Shown here in pieces: positions 1 to 8,023 of a stretch of 64,000 nt of DNA. The notes beneath the pieces are model-generated. The model ran no database searches, was not told the origin of the DNA, and saw only the letters and a program-made list of their open reading frames with translations. Each line of letters opens with the position of its first letter. The first letter of the stretch is position 1. Made by a program: the position numbers and the translations under genes. Source of the stretch: Bradyrhizobium mercantei (lineage in GTDB: Bacteria > Pseudomonadota > Alphaproteobacteria > Rhizobiales > Xanthobacteraceae); assembly GCF_001982635.1 (NCBI RefSeq), contig NZ_MKFI01000002.1, forward strand, positions 433,964-497,963. The letters run 5' to 3'.

Positions 1-181
1 CCATTCTTCATCGGTCACGCCGCCGGTCCCCGAAGGCACCCCAGTATGGCCCCAACCCGGACGGCGCGCGAGCGGCCGAGGCCGCCAGGGCCCGCGATTC
101 GTCACAAAAGGCGCCGGTTCCGGGCGCTTACAAATCGTTAAGAAAGCCCTGACAAGGTTCGACCACCGGAGGGAGAGAGCC

Positions 182-355
182 ATGCTCGTTTACCCCGTAC
201 CCGTCGAAGTGACGCAAGCCAGAGTGCACCTCGTTCTCGATCAGACGGCGAAGGAGCAGCCGCGCATCATCAATGAGGATGTGCTTGACGTCTTCGCCGC
301 CAAGAACCAGGCCGACCGTGACGCCGTCGAGACCATTCTCGACATCAAGGTGTGA
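182..355 (+). CDS. Small uncharacterised protein (57 aa)
   Basis: I do not recognise a family. The ATG at 182 follows a purine-rich Shine-Dalgarno stretch (GGAGGGAGAG) at a normal distance, which decides the start. The product is soluble and mostly acidic in its second half (NEDVLDVFAAKNQADRD), with no signal peptide or membrane segment. The same frame stays open upstream to the window edge, so it could be the tail of a longer gene, but the strong ribosome binding site argues against that. A longer antisense frame covers it and looks like a shadow. Function unknown. Confidence 0.5.
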   Translation: MLVYPVPVEVTQARVHLVLDQTAKEQPRIINEDVLDVFAAKNQADRDAVETILDIKV

Positions 356-658
356 GACCGGCATCGGGCTAAAGATCCTTGCTTTCGGCCGAGTGCGATG
401 CGCCGGCGCGGCTCTCGCTTGAGCAGCACTGAATCGCCCGCGCTGCAACGCGAGGAGCCAATCGCTCAAATTTGAACCTTACGCGCGGTGCCAAGACAAA
501 ATGACGCTGGGAATTTCAGGGCCAGCATTAGGCACAGCGCTGTGGGACGAACATATTCCGTCTACGCGGCGCTGTTGCATTTTACAAATTCAACCTTAAG
601 TTTGATCCCCAACAGTTGGCGGCTCACGCCCTGAGAGATCCCCAGTCCGTCAACTGGG

Positions 659-693
659 AAAGCCCCGCATCCAGCCTGCGGGGCTTTCTATTT
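659..693 (+). terminator. Terminator-like hairpin 1
   Basis: Stem AAAGCCCCGC / GCGGGGCTTT with a 9-base loop, followed by CTATTT. It sits directly after a second small hairpin (CCCAGT/ACTGGG, 641-658). No protein gene ends nearby on the plus strand, so it may terminate a small RNA. Confidence 0.6.
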
Positions 694-790
694 CCAGGAC
701 CAGACTCTTCGATCCGGAGGAACCTTCTGCACCGCGAGCCGTTGGATGCCCGGTTGCCGGTACGATCTCCCCAAGGCCTGCTGGCATCAG

Positions 791-824
791 ACCTCGCGAG
801 CCCACTCGCGGGGTTTTGCTTTTT
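791..824 (+). terminator. Terminator-like hairpin 2
   Basis: Stem CCTCGCGAG / CTCGCGGGG (one G-U pair) with loop CCCA, followed by TTTTGCTTTTT. This is a good intrinsic terminator shape on the plus strand with no protein gene in front of it. Confidence 0.6.
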
Positions 825-909
825 AGAGGACGTCCAACCTCGCGCGTCCTTGATTGGCTGTGATGGGCAATCGATGAGATAGAGGCGCAGCCTCCAAGGC
901 TCGACCACG

Positions 910-951
910 AAAGCCCTGTCCCGGATTTTTCCCGGGCGGGGCTTTCTCGTT
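910..951 (+). terminator. Terminator-like hairpin 3
   Basis: Imperfect stem AAAGCCCTGTCCCGG / CCCGGGCGGGGCTTT around a short T-rich loop, followed by CTCGTT. Third member of the tandem series, again without an upstream protein gene. Confidence 0.5.
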
Positions 952-1177
952 ACTGGTCTCGTGCGAGCATGTCGCCGGCGCGTCCGTTCGCGGCAGGCTG
1001 CGCGATGGCGCGGTCGCTCAACGGCAGTGCGCGCTCGCGAAAGCTTGAGAATGCGGAGGCGGCGTGCAGTCGGCAAAACGCGTGCGCCCCCCTGCCCCGC
1101 GCCGCGTTTAGCTGCTATTTCTTGGCCGTCTCGCCCGAGCCCAAACAAAATCTCTGAATTCCCAGGAGGACAAGAAA

Positions 1178-1630
1178 ATGCGCTATCTGCACACCATGCT
1201 GCGCGTCCGCAATCTCGACGTCGCGATGAAATTCTATCAGGACGCGCTGGGGCTGAAGGAAGTGCGCCGTATCGACAATGAGAAGGGCCGCTTCACGCTG
1301 GTGTTTCTCTGCGCGGAGGAAGACCTCCATCTGCTCAAGTCGCTGCCGCAGACCCGCGGTGCACCGCTGGTCGAGCTGACCTACAATTGGGACGAGGAGA
1401 AGTACGGCGAGGACCGCCATTTCGGCCACCTCGCCTACGAGGTCGACGACATCTACGCGACCTGCGAGAGGCTGATGAAGATGGGCGTCACCATCAATCG
1501 TCCGCCGCGCGACGGCAACATGGCGTTCGTCCGTTCGCCGGACCTGCACTCGATCGAGATCCTGCAGAAGGGCGACCCGAAGGCGCCGGCCGAACCGTGG
1601 GCGTCGATGCCGAACACCGGCCACTGGTAA
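1178..1630 (+). CDS. gloA: Lactoylglutathione lyase (glyoxalase I)
   Basis: Converts the hemithioacetal of methylglyoxal and glutathione to S-lactoylglutathione; a cytosolic, metal-dependent detoxification enzyme. The 150-residue length matches bacterial GloA. The four expected metal ligands are visible at about His5, Glu66, His84 and Glu127 (VEL, FGHLAYEV and SIEIL contexts), and the repeated beta-alpha-beta-beta-beta halves of the VOC fold are recognisable. The ATG at 1178 has a textbook AGGAGG site a few bases upstream. It stands alone, after a non-coding stretch. Family assignment is firm; the metal (Ni/Co versus Zn) cannot be read from sequence. Confidence 0.95.
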   Translation: MRYLHTMLRVRNLDVAMKFYQDALGLKEVRRIDNEKGRFTLVFLCAEEDLHLLKSLPQTRGAPLVELTYNWDEEKYGEDRHFGHLAYEVDDIYATCERLMKMGVTINRPPRDGNMAFVRSPDLHSIEILQKGDPKAPAEPWASMPNTGHW

Positions 1631-1645
1631 ACACCGCACCCGCGC

Positions 1646-1699
1646 GCACGTTCCTATCTGCGCCGCTCGCCCGGTGAGGAGCGATCGCGAGGAACGTGC
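1646..1699. repeat. Inverted repeat after gloA
   Basis: Perfect 10-base arms GCACGTTCCT (1646-1655) and AGGAACGTGC (1690-1699) separated by 34 bases. It has no T-run, so it is either a weak transcript-end structure for gloA or an unrelated palindrome. Confidence 0.4.
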
Positions 1700-1749
1700 C
1701 GCGGCCGTTGACGTTGCCTCCTCACAATCGACTGCGAGGAGGCAATGAG

Positions 1750-1830
1750 ATGGGAAAAGGAATTTTACTTTGGCTGTTGGGTGTACCGATTCCGGTGATC
1801 ATCGTGTTGTGGTTGTTGTTCGGTCACTGA
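1750..1830 (+). CDS. 26-residue single-pass membrane peptide
   Basis: ATG at 1750 with a perfect AGGAGG seven bases upstream, ending at TGA 1830 and followed about 26 bases later by a strong intrinsic terminator. The product is MGKG, then an almost entirely hydrophobic stretch (ILLWLLGVPIPVIIVLWLLF), then GH: one transmembrane helix with a PIP kink. An optimal ribosome site, a tidy stop and its own terminator together argue that this is a real microprotein gene. An overlapping ATG at 1745 in another frame gives no sensible product. Function unknown; small hydrophobic membrane peptides often modulate larger membrane proteins, which is inference here. Confidence 0.65.
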   Translation: MGKGILLWLLGVPIPVIIVLWLLFGH

Positions 1831-1856
1831 CTGCGTTCTAATGCCTGCGTATGAGC

Positions 1857-1891
1857 GAGGCTCTGCCGCGATGCGGCGGAGCCTCTTTTTT
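1857..1891 (+). terminator. Intrinsic terminator after the microprotein gene
   Basis: 13-base stem GAGGCTCTGCCGC / GCGGCGGAGCCTC (one G-U pair) with a three-base loop, followed by TTTTTT. This is the strongest rho-independent terminator shape in the first 10 kb. Confidence 0.85.
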
Positions 1892-1977
1892 GCTCTCGAT
1901 ACAATTCATCACGGGCTTTTCCCTGACGCTTCAGCTAAGAACGCGCGCAAAGCAAAACAGCGGGAAAGAAACGCGTG

Positions 1978-2613
1978 ATGGACAGCAAACTGACGATCTG
2001 GGGCCGGGCCAACTCGGTCAATGTGCAGAAGGTGCTCTGGTGTCTCGCCGAGCTCGACCTGCCCTATCATCGCGTCGATGCCGGCATGCAGTTCGGCAAG
2101 AACGATCAGCCTGACTATCTCGCGATGAATCCGAATGGCCGCGTTCCGACGCTGGTCGACGGCGACTATGTGCTGTGGGAATCCAATTCGGTGATGCGCT
2201 ATCTCTGCATGGCCTATGGTCAGGGTTCGCCGATCTATCCGCACGCGCCGAAGGCGCGCGCCGCCGTTGACCGCTGGCTCGACTGGACGCTGTCGACGCT
2301 GCAGCCGGTCGACCGGCCGGTGTTCTGGGGGCTGGTGCGCACGCCGCCGGAGAAGCGCGACATGACCCAGCTCCAGCAGGCTGCCGATGCCGAGGCCGTG
2401 GTGTGGCGCGTCGCCGACGCGCAGGTCGCGTCCCGCCGCTTCATCGAGGGCGATCAGTTCACGATCGCCGACATCGCGATCGGCGCCTTCGCGCGGCGCT
2501 GGTTCGGCGTCGAAGGCGTCACCAAGCCGAAGCTGCCCAATCTCGAACGCTGGTTCAGCGAGATCGCCCGGCGGCCTGCCTTCGTGCGCTTCATCGCACC
2601 GCCGATGTCGTGA
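1978..2613 (+). CDS. Glutathione S-transferase family protein
   Basis: A 211-residue cytosolic GST. The N-terminal thioredoxin-fold domain (about 1-80) shows the Ser-containing active-site segment GRANSVNVQKV, the cis-Pro motif RVPTLV near residue 57 and the glutathione-binding ES pair at about 68-69. The rest is the all-helical C-terminal domain, with the conserved FTIADIAIG segment. Substrate cannot be predicted. I chose the ATG at 1978; a GTG directly in front (1975) is possible. It converges with the small gene that ends at 2626. Confidence 0.9.
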   Translation: MDSKLTIWGRANSVNVQKVLWCLAELDLPYHRVDAGMQFGKNDQPDYLAMNPNGRVPTLVDGDYVLWESNSVMRYLCMAYGQGSPIYPHAPKARAAVDRWLDWTLSTLQPVDRPVFWGLVRTPPEKRDMTQLQQAADAEAVVWRVADAQVASRRFIEGDQFTIADIAIGAFARRWFGVEGVTKPKLPNLERWFSEIARRPAFVRFIAPPMS

Positions 2614-2625
2614 GCCGCACGCCGC

Positions 2626-2868
2626 TCAGCGTCCGCTGGACATCCCCGCACCGACACTGATGCCGCCACCGAGCTTCACGCAGGTGTCGGAACCCTCGAC
2701 CTTGACGAAGCCCGGTCCGTACGACGCGCAGGGATTGCTCCGTGCCGCGGGTTTCGACGGCAAGGTTTTCCCGGCGCCGGGAGGTGTCTGGAAATTGCGG
2801 CGGTCGGCCTGCTGCGCGAATGCAGCGGCGGGAAGCAGGATGGCGATGGCGAGACAGATCTTGCGCAT
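2626..2868 (-). CDS. Small exported protein with a porin N-terminus-like motif (80 aa)
   Basis: Signal peptide MRKICLAIAILLPAAAFA is followed by a short mature part. Its second half, about residues 47-72 (CASYGPGFVKVEGSDTCVKL then GG), closely resembles the segment that opens the beta-barrel of rhizobial porins: a Cys pair, here Cys47 and Cys63, flanking a GxGF...GTDTC-like core. The protein stops after SVGAGMSSGR, so no barrel can form. It may be a dedicated small periplasmic or outer-membrane-associated protein or a residue of a porin gene. An intact start, signal peptide and stop favour a functional gene. Function unknown. Confidence 0.7.
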   Translation of the reverse strand: MRKICLAIAILLPAAAFAQQADRRNFQTPPGAGKTLPSKPAARSNPCASYGPGFVKVEGSDTCVKLGGGISVGAGMSSGR

Positions 2869-2899
2869 CCGGCCTTCTATCGCGTGCAGTCGAACGAGG

Positions 2900-3157
2900 C
2901 TAGCGCACGAATTTGACGCCGAACGTCTTGCCCTCGCGCCACACCACTTCGCAGGCGCGCCCGGTGCGGGCGTCGCGCGAAAACGCCAGCCGCAGCTTGG
3001 CCGGCAGCGTGTTGTTGTCCTGGACGGTGATCTTTGCGCCCGACGCGGACATGTCCTCGACCACGCAAGGCCGCGCGGCGAATCCGCCGTCGAGCGTGAT
3101 CCAGCCGGATTGACGCAGCGATTTGCGCGTTTCGCGCTTCTTGGACCCTAAAGCCAT
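2900..3157 (-). CDS. PilZ domain protein (85 aa)
   Basis: Stand-alone PilZ domain, a cyclic-di-GMP receptor module. The two signature elements are present: RxxxR at residues 11-15 (RKSLR) and D/NxSxxG at 35-40 (DMSASG), spaced as in the family, followed by beta-strands ending in EVVWREGKTFGVKFV. The open frame runs far upstream through the tRNA gene, so the ATG at 3157 is chosen because it sits just before the PilZ core. The partner is unknown. Another c-di-GMP gene in this window is the GGDEF protein near 57 kb. Confidence 0.85.
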   Translation of the reverse strand: MALGSKKRETRKSLRQSGWITLDGGFAARPCVVEDMSASGAKITVQDNNTLPAKLRLAFSRDARTGRACEVVWREGKTFGVKFVR

Positions 3158-3324
3158 CACATCATTCCCGGGCACACGCGTATCGCCGGTCGCTTTACAA
3201 AAGGTTGCGAAATCGCCGCGGATTGCAGCGATTGCGGGGTTGTTCACACCTGCCGGGAGGCACGGCAAAGCGCTCGCTTCCGCGATAATCCCTTGAGTTT
3301 GCTGGATTTCCGATTTGGCGCTGA

Positions 3325-3399
3325 TGGCGCTCCCTAGCGGAATCGAACCGCTCTCTCCACCGTGAAAGGGTGGCGTCCTAACCGATAGACGAAGGGAGC
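3325..3399 (-). tRNA. tRNA-Glu (anticodon TTC)
   Basis: On the minus strand the sequence folds as a standard cloverleaf: acceptor arm GCTCCCT / AGGGAGC, D-arm with TCGGTTAGGA, anticodon loop CTTTCAC giving TTC, and T-arm with GGTTCGATTCC. Discriminator G and an encoded CCA (3325-3327) complete the 3' end. Confidence 0.97.
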
Positions 3400-3556
3400 A
3401 AAACTCCCGGCAAATCAACACGTTAGGTGTGATATGCGCCGGACTGGCCGCAACCGTCAACGGCCGCGACGGGCGAACGTATAGTGGCGATTGGCCGGGC
3501 GGGCAAGCGTCGAGACACGCTTTTCCCGGGTTGCCGCCCAGATCACACGCGGGAGG

Positions 3557-3706
3557 TCACCTGCAGGACAATCCGGCCTCGATCGAGGTCCAGAAGCCGC
3601 AATGCGGCGGCACATGCGCGTGCGCCCGCGAACCACCGACATGAATCAGGATAGCGGCAGCAAGCGCGACGACGACGGCAGGAACGATGAGTCTGCGGAA
3701 CGACAT
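3557..3706 (-). CDS. Putative small exported protein (49 aa)
   Basis: A short minus-strand frame starting at ATG 3706. Its product begins MSFRRLIVPAVVVALAAAIL, a plausible signal peptide or membrane anchor, and ends in a short tail with two Cys (PPHCGFWTSIEAGLSC). Longer overlapping frames give Arg-rich translations typical of shadows. No clear Shine-Dalgarno is visible. It lies between tRNA-Glu and a lipoprotein gene. Called from the N-terminal hydrophobic pattern alone. Confidence 0.4.
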   Translation of the reverse strand: MSFRRLIVPAVVVALAAAILIHVGGSRAHAHVPPHCGFWTSIEAGLSCR

Positions 3707-3790
3707 GGGGCTGCGCATCGAACGACATCGTGGCCTAACTAAGGCCAGCGGACACGGACCGACATTTCGGAACGGCGCCCCCTCCGATCG

Positions 3791-4138
3791 CTAGTGATTG
3801 CTCGCGACATCCTGCCGGTTGTTCACCTGTGCCGCGACCGGCGTCGTCCGCTTGATGCAGGTGCTGCAGATCACGAGTTTGCGCGCGAGCCGATCGTCCG
3901 CATCCTCTTCCGACAGTTGCGCGCCGGAGGTCTCGGCGACGGCCGGTGACGCATTGCGCGCATGGCGGCGCGGCTGCGGCGAATTGGGGTCTTGTCCGGC
4001 ACCGTCCCAGGCCAGCGGACCTGTTCCGGGCGGCGGTGCCGTCATGCTGTATTGCTGTGAATATTGCGCGCAGGCGCCGAGCGCGATCGGAAGAAACAAC
4101 ACGGCGGCCTTGCGAGCCCAGTTCCGGAATGCAGACAT
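3791..4138 (-). CDS. Putative lipoprotein (115 aa)
   Basis: N-terminus MSAFRNWARKAAVLFLP followed by lipobox LGAC, with the lipidated Cys at residue 23; signal peptidase II cleavage is expected. The mature part is polar and Pro/Gln-rich, with a CSTC pair near the C-terminus (VICSTCIKR) that could bind metal or form a disulfide. A GTG at 4150 is an alternative start; ATG 4138 puts the lysine/arginine region directly before the hydrophobic core. No family recognised. Confidence 0.75.
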   Translation of the reverse strand: MSAFRNWARKAAVLFLPIALGACAQYSQQYSMTAPPPGTGPLAWDGAGQDPNSPQPRRHARNASPAVAETSGAQLSEEDADDRLARKLVICSTCIKRTTPVAAQVNNRQDVASNH

Positions 4139-4279
4139 GATCACACTCACACGCTATTCGTACTGCGACCTAAGAGCAGAACCGCTAAGAAATCGTTTGC
4201 CCTGATTGTTCCGTCGCATCCAACCGCGACGGCATCAAGACGGGATTGAGGCGTCAAGACGCTAATCCGGAGTCCAACC

Positions 4280-5512
4280 ATGCCAGGCATCAACGGTCGC
4301 TTCGACGGCAAGCGCGTGCTCGCCGATCTCAACGCGCTGCGTGCGATCGGCGCCTACAAGACCGGCGTGCACAAGCCGACATTCTCGGAGCCGCATCTGG
4401 GCTCGCTCGACTGGCTCGCGACACGCCTGCCCGACGCCGAGCTCACCGCGACGATCGACGGCATCGGCAACGTGTTCGGCACCAGCGCGAAGGCAGGACC
4501 GAAACTGCTCGCCGGCTCGCATCTGGAGAGCCAGAATCATGCGGGCTGGCTCGATGGCCCGCTCGGCGTGATCTACGCGCTGGAAGCCGCGCGCGTCATC
4601 AATCCCGATCCGGACATTCACGGCGCGGTCGAGGTCGCCTCGTGGTGCGATGAGGAAGGACATTTCGGCAGTTTCCTCGGCAGCCGCTCGTTTGCCGGCA
4701 AAGTGACCGAAGCCGATATCGATGCGGCGCGCGACCGCTCGAGCGATCGCACCATGCGACAGGCGTTGCACGATGCGGGCTTCGCCGGACGGCCGCGCCT
4801 CAACGCAGAAGCCGGCCGCCATATCGGCTATCTCGAAGCCCATATCGAGCAAGGCGATACGCTCGAAGGCAGCGGGCTCAAGATCGGGATCGTCACCTCG
4901 ATCGTCGGCATCTGGCAGTATCGCATCAGCTTCACCGGCGCGCAGAACCATGCCGGCACCACGCGGATGGCGGTGCGCAAGGATGCGGGCCTGGCGCTGG
5001 CGCGGTTCTGCGTCGCGATCGACGACAGCTTCCCTACCCTGTGCGGACCACGCACGGTCTGGACCACCGGCCGCATCACGCTGGATCCGGGGGCGCCGAG
5101 CGTCATCCCGGGCGGCGCCGAGATGCTGTTCCAGATCCGGGACGACAATCCCGAGGTGATCGCTCGTCTCGAGCAACATCTGAATCAGATGGCGGCCGAG
5201 GTCACCGCGCAAGGCCGCTGCGCCGTGACCGTCGAGCGCATCCGCACCGGCGTGCCCGCGATGATGACATCAGCGTTCCAGGATACGATCGAGGCCGCGG
5301 CTGCAGCCTGCGCCGGCGGCAAGTCGATCCGCATGCCGAGCGGCGCCGGCCACGACGCCCAGGTCCTCGCCACCATCATGCCGGCCGCGATGCTGTTCGT
5401 GCCGTCGATCGGCGGCATCAGCCATCACTGGAGCGAGAACACCGCCGATGCCGACATCGTCACGGGGGCCGAGGTGTTTGTCGAAACCTGCCGCCGCCTG
5501 CTGGCGGGCTAG
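4280..5512 (+). CDS. M20-family Zn-dependent amidohydrolase (N-carbamoyl-L-amino-acid hydrolase/allantoate amidohydrolase type)
   Basis: 410-residue member of the hydantoinase/carbamoylase amidase group, which hydrolyses N-carbamoyl or ureido groups. Metal-site motifs are visible in order: GSHLES at 79-84 (His81), WLDG (Asp92), CDEEG (Glu125/126), YLEAHIEQG, and near the C-terminus SGAGHDAQ and GISHHW. In the usual family motif the first site reads HxD; here it is HLE, a conservative but notable change. The ATG at 4280 directly precedes the conserved FDGKRVLADLNALRAIG region. Substrate cannot be set: no hydantoinase or purine-degradation gene is adjacent. Confidence 0.85.
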   Translation: MPGINGRFDGKRVLADLNALRAIGAYKTGVHKPTFSEPHLGSLDWLATRLPDAELTATIDGIGNVFGTSAKAGPKLLAGSHLESQNHAGWLDGPLGVIYALEAARVINPDPDIHGAVEVASWCDEEGHFGSFLGSRSFAGKVTEADIDAARDRSSDRTMRQALHDAGFAGRPRLNAEAGRHIGYLEAHIEQGDTLEGSGLKIGIVTSIVGIWQYRISFTGAQNHAGTTRMAVRKDAGLALARFCVAIDDSFPTLCGPRTVWTTGRITLDPGAPSVIPGGAEMLFQIRDDNPEVIARLEQHLNQMAAEVTAQGRCAVTVERIRTGVPAMMTSAFQDTIEAAAAACAGGKSIRMPSGAGHDAQVLATIMPAAMLFVPSIGGISHHWSENTADADIVTGAEVFVETCRRLLAG

Positions 5513-5548
5513 CCTCCTCGCGGACGTCCCCCACGGGCAGTGTCGCCG

Positions 5549-6454
5549 TCAGGTCGGGCCGCCCCGCTCGCCCGATCTCAGCGAAGCCAGCGCATGCGAG
5601 CTCTGTACCGTCCCTCTTCGCGCGGTGAAGAAGACGTACAGCAGGCAGACGTCGATCAGGATCGTGCCGGCCATCACGCTGTAGGCCCACGGGCTCTCCA
5701 TCAGCTTCACTTCGATCAGCACGCGCGACAGACCGAAGCCCACGACCCACGCGTCAAAGCTCATGCAGATCCGGCGAAACGTCTCCGCATCCAGCCGCCG
5801 GATCAGCCAGGCGCCGAGCGGTATGCCGACGACAACGCAGGGAACGAGCACGAACAGGATGCTCCGGCTCTCTTCGATGAACAGGCCGAGCTTGTAGTAC
5901 GCGATCGCAGTCAGGCTGGACTCCGTCACACGGACCAATGCAAGGCCGGCCCGAAACTCGTCTTTGACGAGGCCCTGATTGTTGAACAGGATCGCCAGCG
6001 GCGGTCCCGAAATGGTCGTGACCGAGTACAGGATCCCGAGCGTCGTCCCAAAGGGCAAACCGACCAGCCATTTCGACTGGATCGGCCTCCGCCAACCGGC
6101 CGCCTGCAGCAGGATCAGCGGCAGAATGATCGAGTAGGTCGCGAACTTGGTCCAGCCGGGCTGCAGCGACGTCAGCGTGAAGGCGCCGACTGCGATTCCC
6201 GGCACGAGGCCGATCAGGATCGGCAACACGCGCCGCCAGACGGCCGGAACGCCGCTCAGGTTGATGCAGAGAACATACAGGTTGACGAAAACTTCGACGA
6301 TGACGACCGCGGGATTGAGGATGCGGTTGGTGTAGAAGACAAGCGCGACCGGCACGGTAAGCGAGGAGAACCCGTAACCCAGCGCACCGTTGACGAAGGC
6401 CGCAAACAAAGCGATCACGGCAAGAACGATCACAGCAGAATCAATTGAAAGCAT
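5549..6454 (-). CDS. TauE/SafE family membrane permease
   Basis: 301-residue polytopic inner-membrane protein with about eight hydrophobic segments in two halves, each containing a Gly-rich motif (NGALGYGFSS in the first, PFGTTLGILYSVTTISGPP in the second). This is the TSUP/TauE pattern; family members export sulfite, sulfoacetate or related organic anions. The start ATG 6454 gives the usual short N-terminus before helix 1. It converges with the M20 hydrolase, with no shared operon, so the substrate is unknown. Confidence 0.88.
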   Translation of the reverse strand: MLSIDSAVIVLAVIALFAAFVNGALGYGFSSLTVPVALVFYTNRILNPAVVIVEVFVNLYVLCINLSGVPAVWRRVLPILIGLVPGIAVGAFTLTSLQPGWTKFATYSIILPLILLQAAGWRRPIQSKWLVGLPFGTTLGILYSVTTISGPPLAILFNNQGLVKDEFRAGLALVRVTESSLTAIAYYKLGLFIEESRSILFVLVPCVVVGIPLGAWLIRRLDAETFRRICMSFDAWVVGFGLSRVLIEVKLMESPWAYSVMAGTILIDVCLLYVFFTARRGTVQSSHALASLRSGERGGPT

Positions 6455-6950
6455 CTTTAGCTTTTACCGGATCTGTCCCTATGCCCGCGACATTATAGCC
6501 CAACGCGTGGGGACACTGTGCCGAAACTTGCGACTGCCGGGCGTTACGAAGCTCCCGGGATGTCGTTGGCGGCGGCCACCTTGGCGCCACAGCTACGCAC
6601 CGTGAAAGTTCGCGGCGATCTGCTGCTCGATGATGCCGTCATGGGCCAAGTTACCGCGCCGGTGCGCCCCTATCGTCACAGCAACCCAGACGCGCCACCC
6701 ATCATGGTTCGAGGCACCGCCCCGCTCCGCATGGGGCTTCCCCGTCAGGAACCAGGCCCGATAGCCGTTCTGGTTTGATCTGCAACGGCACGCTTCCGCC
6801 CGCTTTCGCGAGCCACCGTGGCATATTGGACACGAGAACGGCGTCGGTCGAACCGATTTCCCCCATCGCCCGATTTGCAATCCGCTGAACTTGCTGCCAT
6901 TTCTTCGGCACGCATCACTTTTGGTGCCATCAAAGGGGCCCGTCCGGCTC
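6455..6950. other. Intergenic stretch with no supported gene
   Basis: About 500 bases between the TauE-like gene and the PrsW-like gene, both transcribed away from it. It must hold two divergent promoters. Open frames on both strands give unconvincing mixed-frame translations, and I see no family resemblance. A decayed gene is possible but unsupported. Confidence 0.4.
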
Positions 6951-7988
6951 ATGTTGTTGCTTGAGTCACTTCCGACCGTGATCGGCGCCGCCGCCATCGC
7001 TCCCGCACTGCTGGTGTTATGGCTGGTGATTGCCGCCGACGAGCGCCCCGGACCGCCGGTACAGGTGTGGCTTGCCTTCGTGCTCGGCGCGGCCAGCATT
7101 TCCCTGCTCGGCCTGGCGCGAATTCCCTTCAATGCGCTGCTCGCCATTCCCGATAATCCCTGGGCGACGCAGGCGGTCCGCGCGGCGTTCGGCGTCGCGG
7201 CGCCGGAGGAGATCGTCAAGGTTCTGGTCATCGTCGCCATCTCGACGCGGCGCCGCGCCTTCGCCGATCCGATGGATACGGTGGTCTATGGCGCGGCTGC
7301 CGGACTTGGATTTGCCGCCTACGAGAACCTCGCCTATCTGGTCCAGCACAAGGACATGTGGCGCGCGCTCGCCGCGTTGCGCAGCGTACTGACTGTGCCG
7401 TTTCACGGCGCGCTCGGCATCATCGCCGGCGCCTACCTTGCGATCGCGCGCTCCGGCGGCGCGCTCGGCGCCTATCGGGGCCACCGCGACTGGGCCCGCA
7501 TCACCAACTGGGCGCTGGTGCTGGTCGCGCCGGTCGCGCTGCACGCAGCATTCGATTTTCCGCTGCTCGCGCTGCAGCGCATGCCCGATCTCGGCCCGAC
7601 CGCGCGGCTGCTGCTCGGTTCGGCCAGCGTGCTGGTCGGCTTCTCCTCGATCGGTTTTGCGATCCGCCTGGTGCGCCGCCTCGGCAAGCATCATGCCCCG
7701 CGCACTGACGTGGCGCGCGAGCGGCTCAGCCAGCTGCGGCGGATGTGGGCACTGCTCTTGATCGGCGGCGGCACCGGCTTTGCCGGCGTCGCCTTCCTGC
7801 TCACCTCGCTGCATCATTGGTACGTCAATCCCGAGCGCAATGCGTCGTTCATCCTGGTCCCGATCGGCTTCACCTCGATCCTGATCGGACTGGCGCTCCT
7901 GATCGCGACCACCGCGGTCTACTTCCTCGGCCGCAACCGGATGCGGACCGCCTCGGAGGGCTTTCCGTCCGCGCCCGGCCAGGGTTAG
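6951..7988 (+). CDS. PrsW family intramembrane metalloprotease
   Basis: 345-residue polytopic membrane protein. The glutamate/histidine motifs of the PrsW (Abi/CAAX-like) superfamily are present: EEIVK at about 86-90, GFAAYEN at 120-126, FHG with His152, and HAAFD at about 198-202. In Gram-positives PrsW performs site-1 cleavage of an anti-sigma factor; in proteobacteria the substrate is generally unknown. I set the start at ATG 6951, just before the first membrane helix; an upstream TTG would add a non-conserved leader. It is 35 bases ahead of the HdeD-like gene, so co-transcription is likely. Confidence 0.85.
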   Translation: MLLLESLPTVIGAAAIAPALLVLWLVIAADERPGPPVQVWLAFVLGAASISLLGLARIPFNALLAIPDNPWATQAVRAAFGVAAPEEIVKVLVIVAISTRRRAFADPMDTVVYGAAAGLGFAAYENLAYLVQHKDMWRALAALRSVLTVPFHGALGIIAGAYLAIARSGGALGAYRGHRDWARITNWALVLVAPVALHAAFDFPLLALQRMPDLGPTARLLLGSASVLVGFSSIGFAIRLVRRLGKHHAPRTDVARERLSQLRRMWALLLIGGGTGFAGVAFLLTSLHHWYVNPERNASFILVPIGFTSILIGLALLIATTAVYFLGRNRMRTASEGFPSAPGQG

Positions 7989-8023
7989 GATAGGTCGCAC
8001 GCGCGCAGATCCGGAGAGCCGCG

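Larger units (their letters stand above)
356..1177. other. Non-coding region with three tandem terminator-like hairpins
   Basis: About 820 bases with no convincing protein gene on either strand. It contains three separate GC-rich hairpins (listed individually), each followed by a T-containing stretch, about 100-130 bases apart. Between them lie smaller hairpins such as CCCAGT/ACTGGG at 641-658. This layout is what a run of small RNA genes with their own terminators would look like. Open frames here are low-complexity Arg-rich shadows. The last part holds the AGGAGG ribosome binding site of the glyoxalase gene. Confidence 0.5.

Noticed and set aside
1..18. Possible start of a minus-strand gene running off the left edge (GTG then codons for TDEEW).
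   Set aside because: Only six codons are visible and there is no clear ribosome site; too little to support a feature.
6593..7240. Long minus-strand frame and a Cys-containing translation upstream of the PrsW-like gene.
   Set aside because: It overlaps the conserved PrsW coding region in antisense and its own sequence shows no family pattern.
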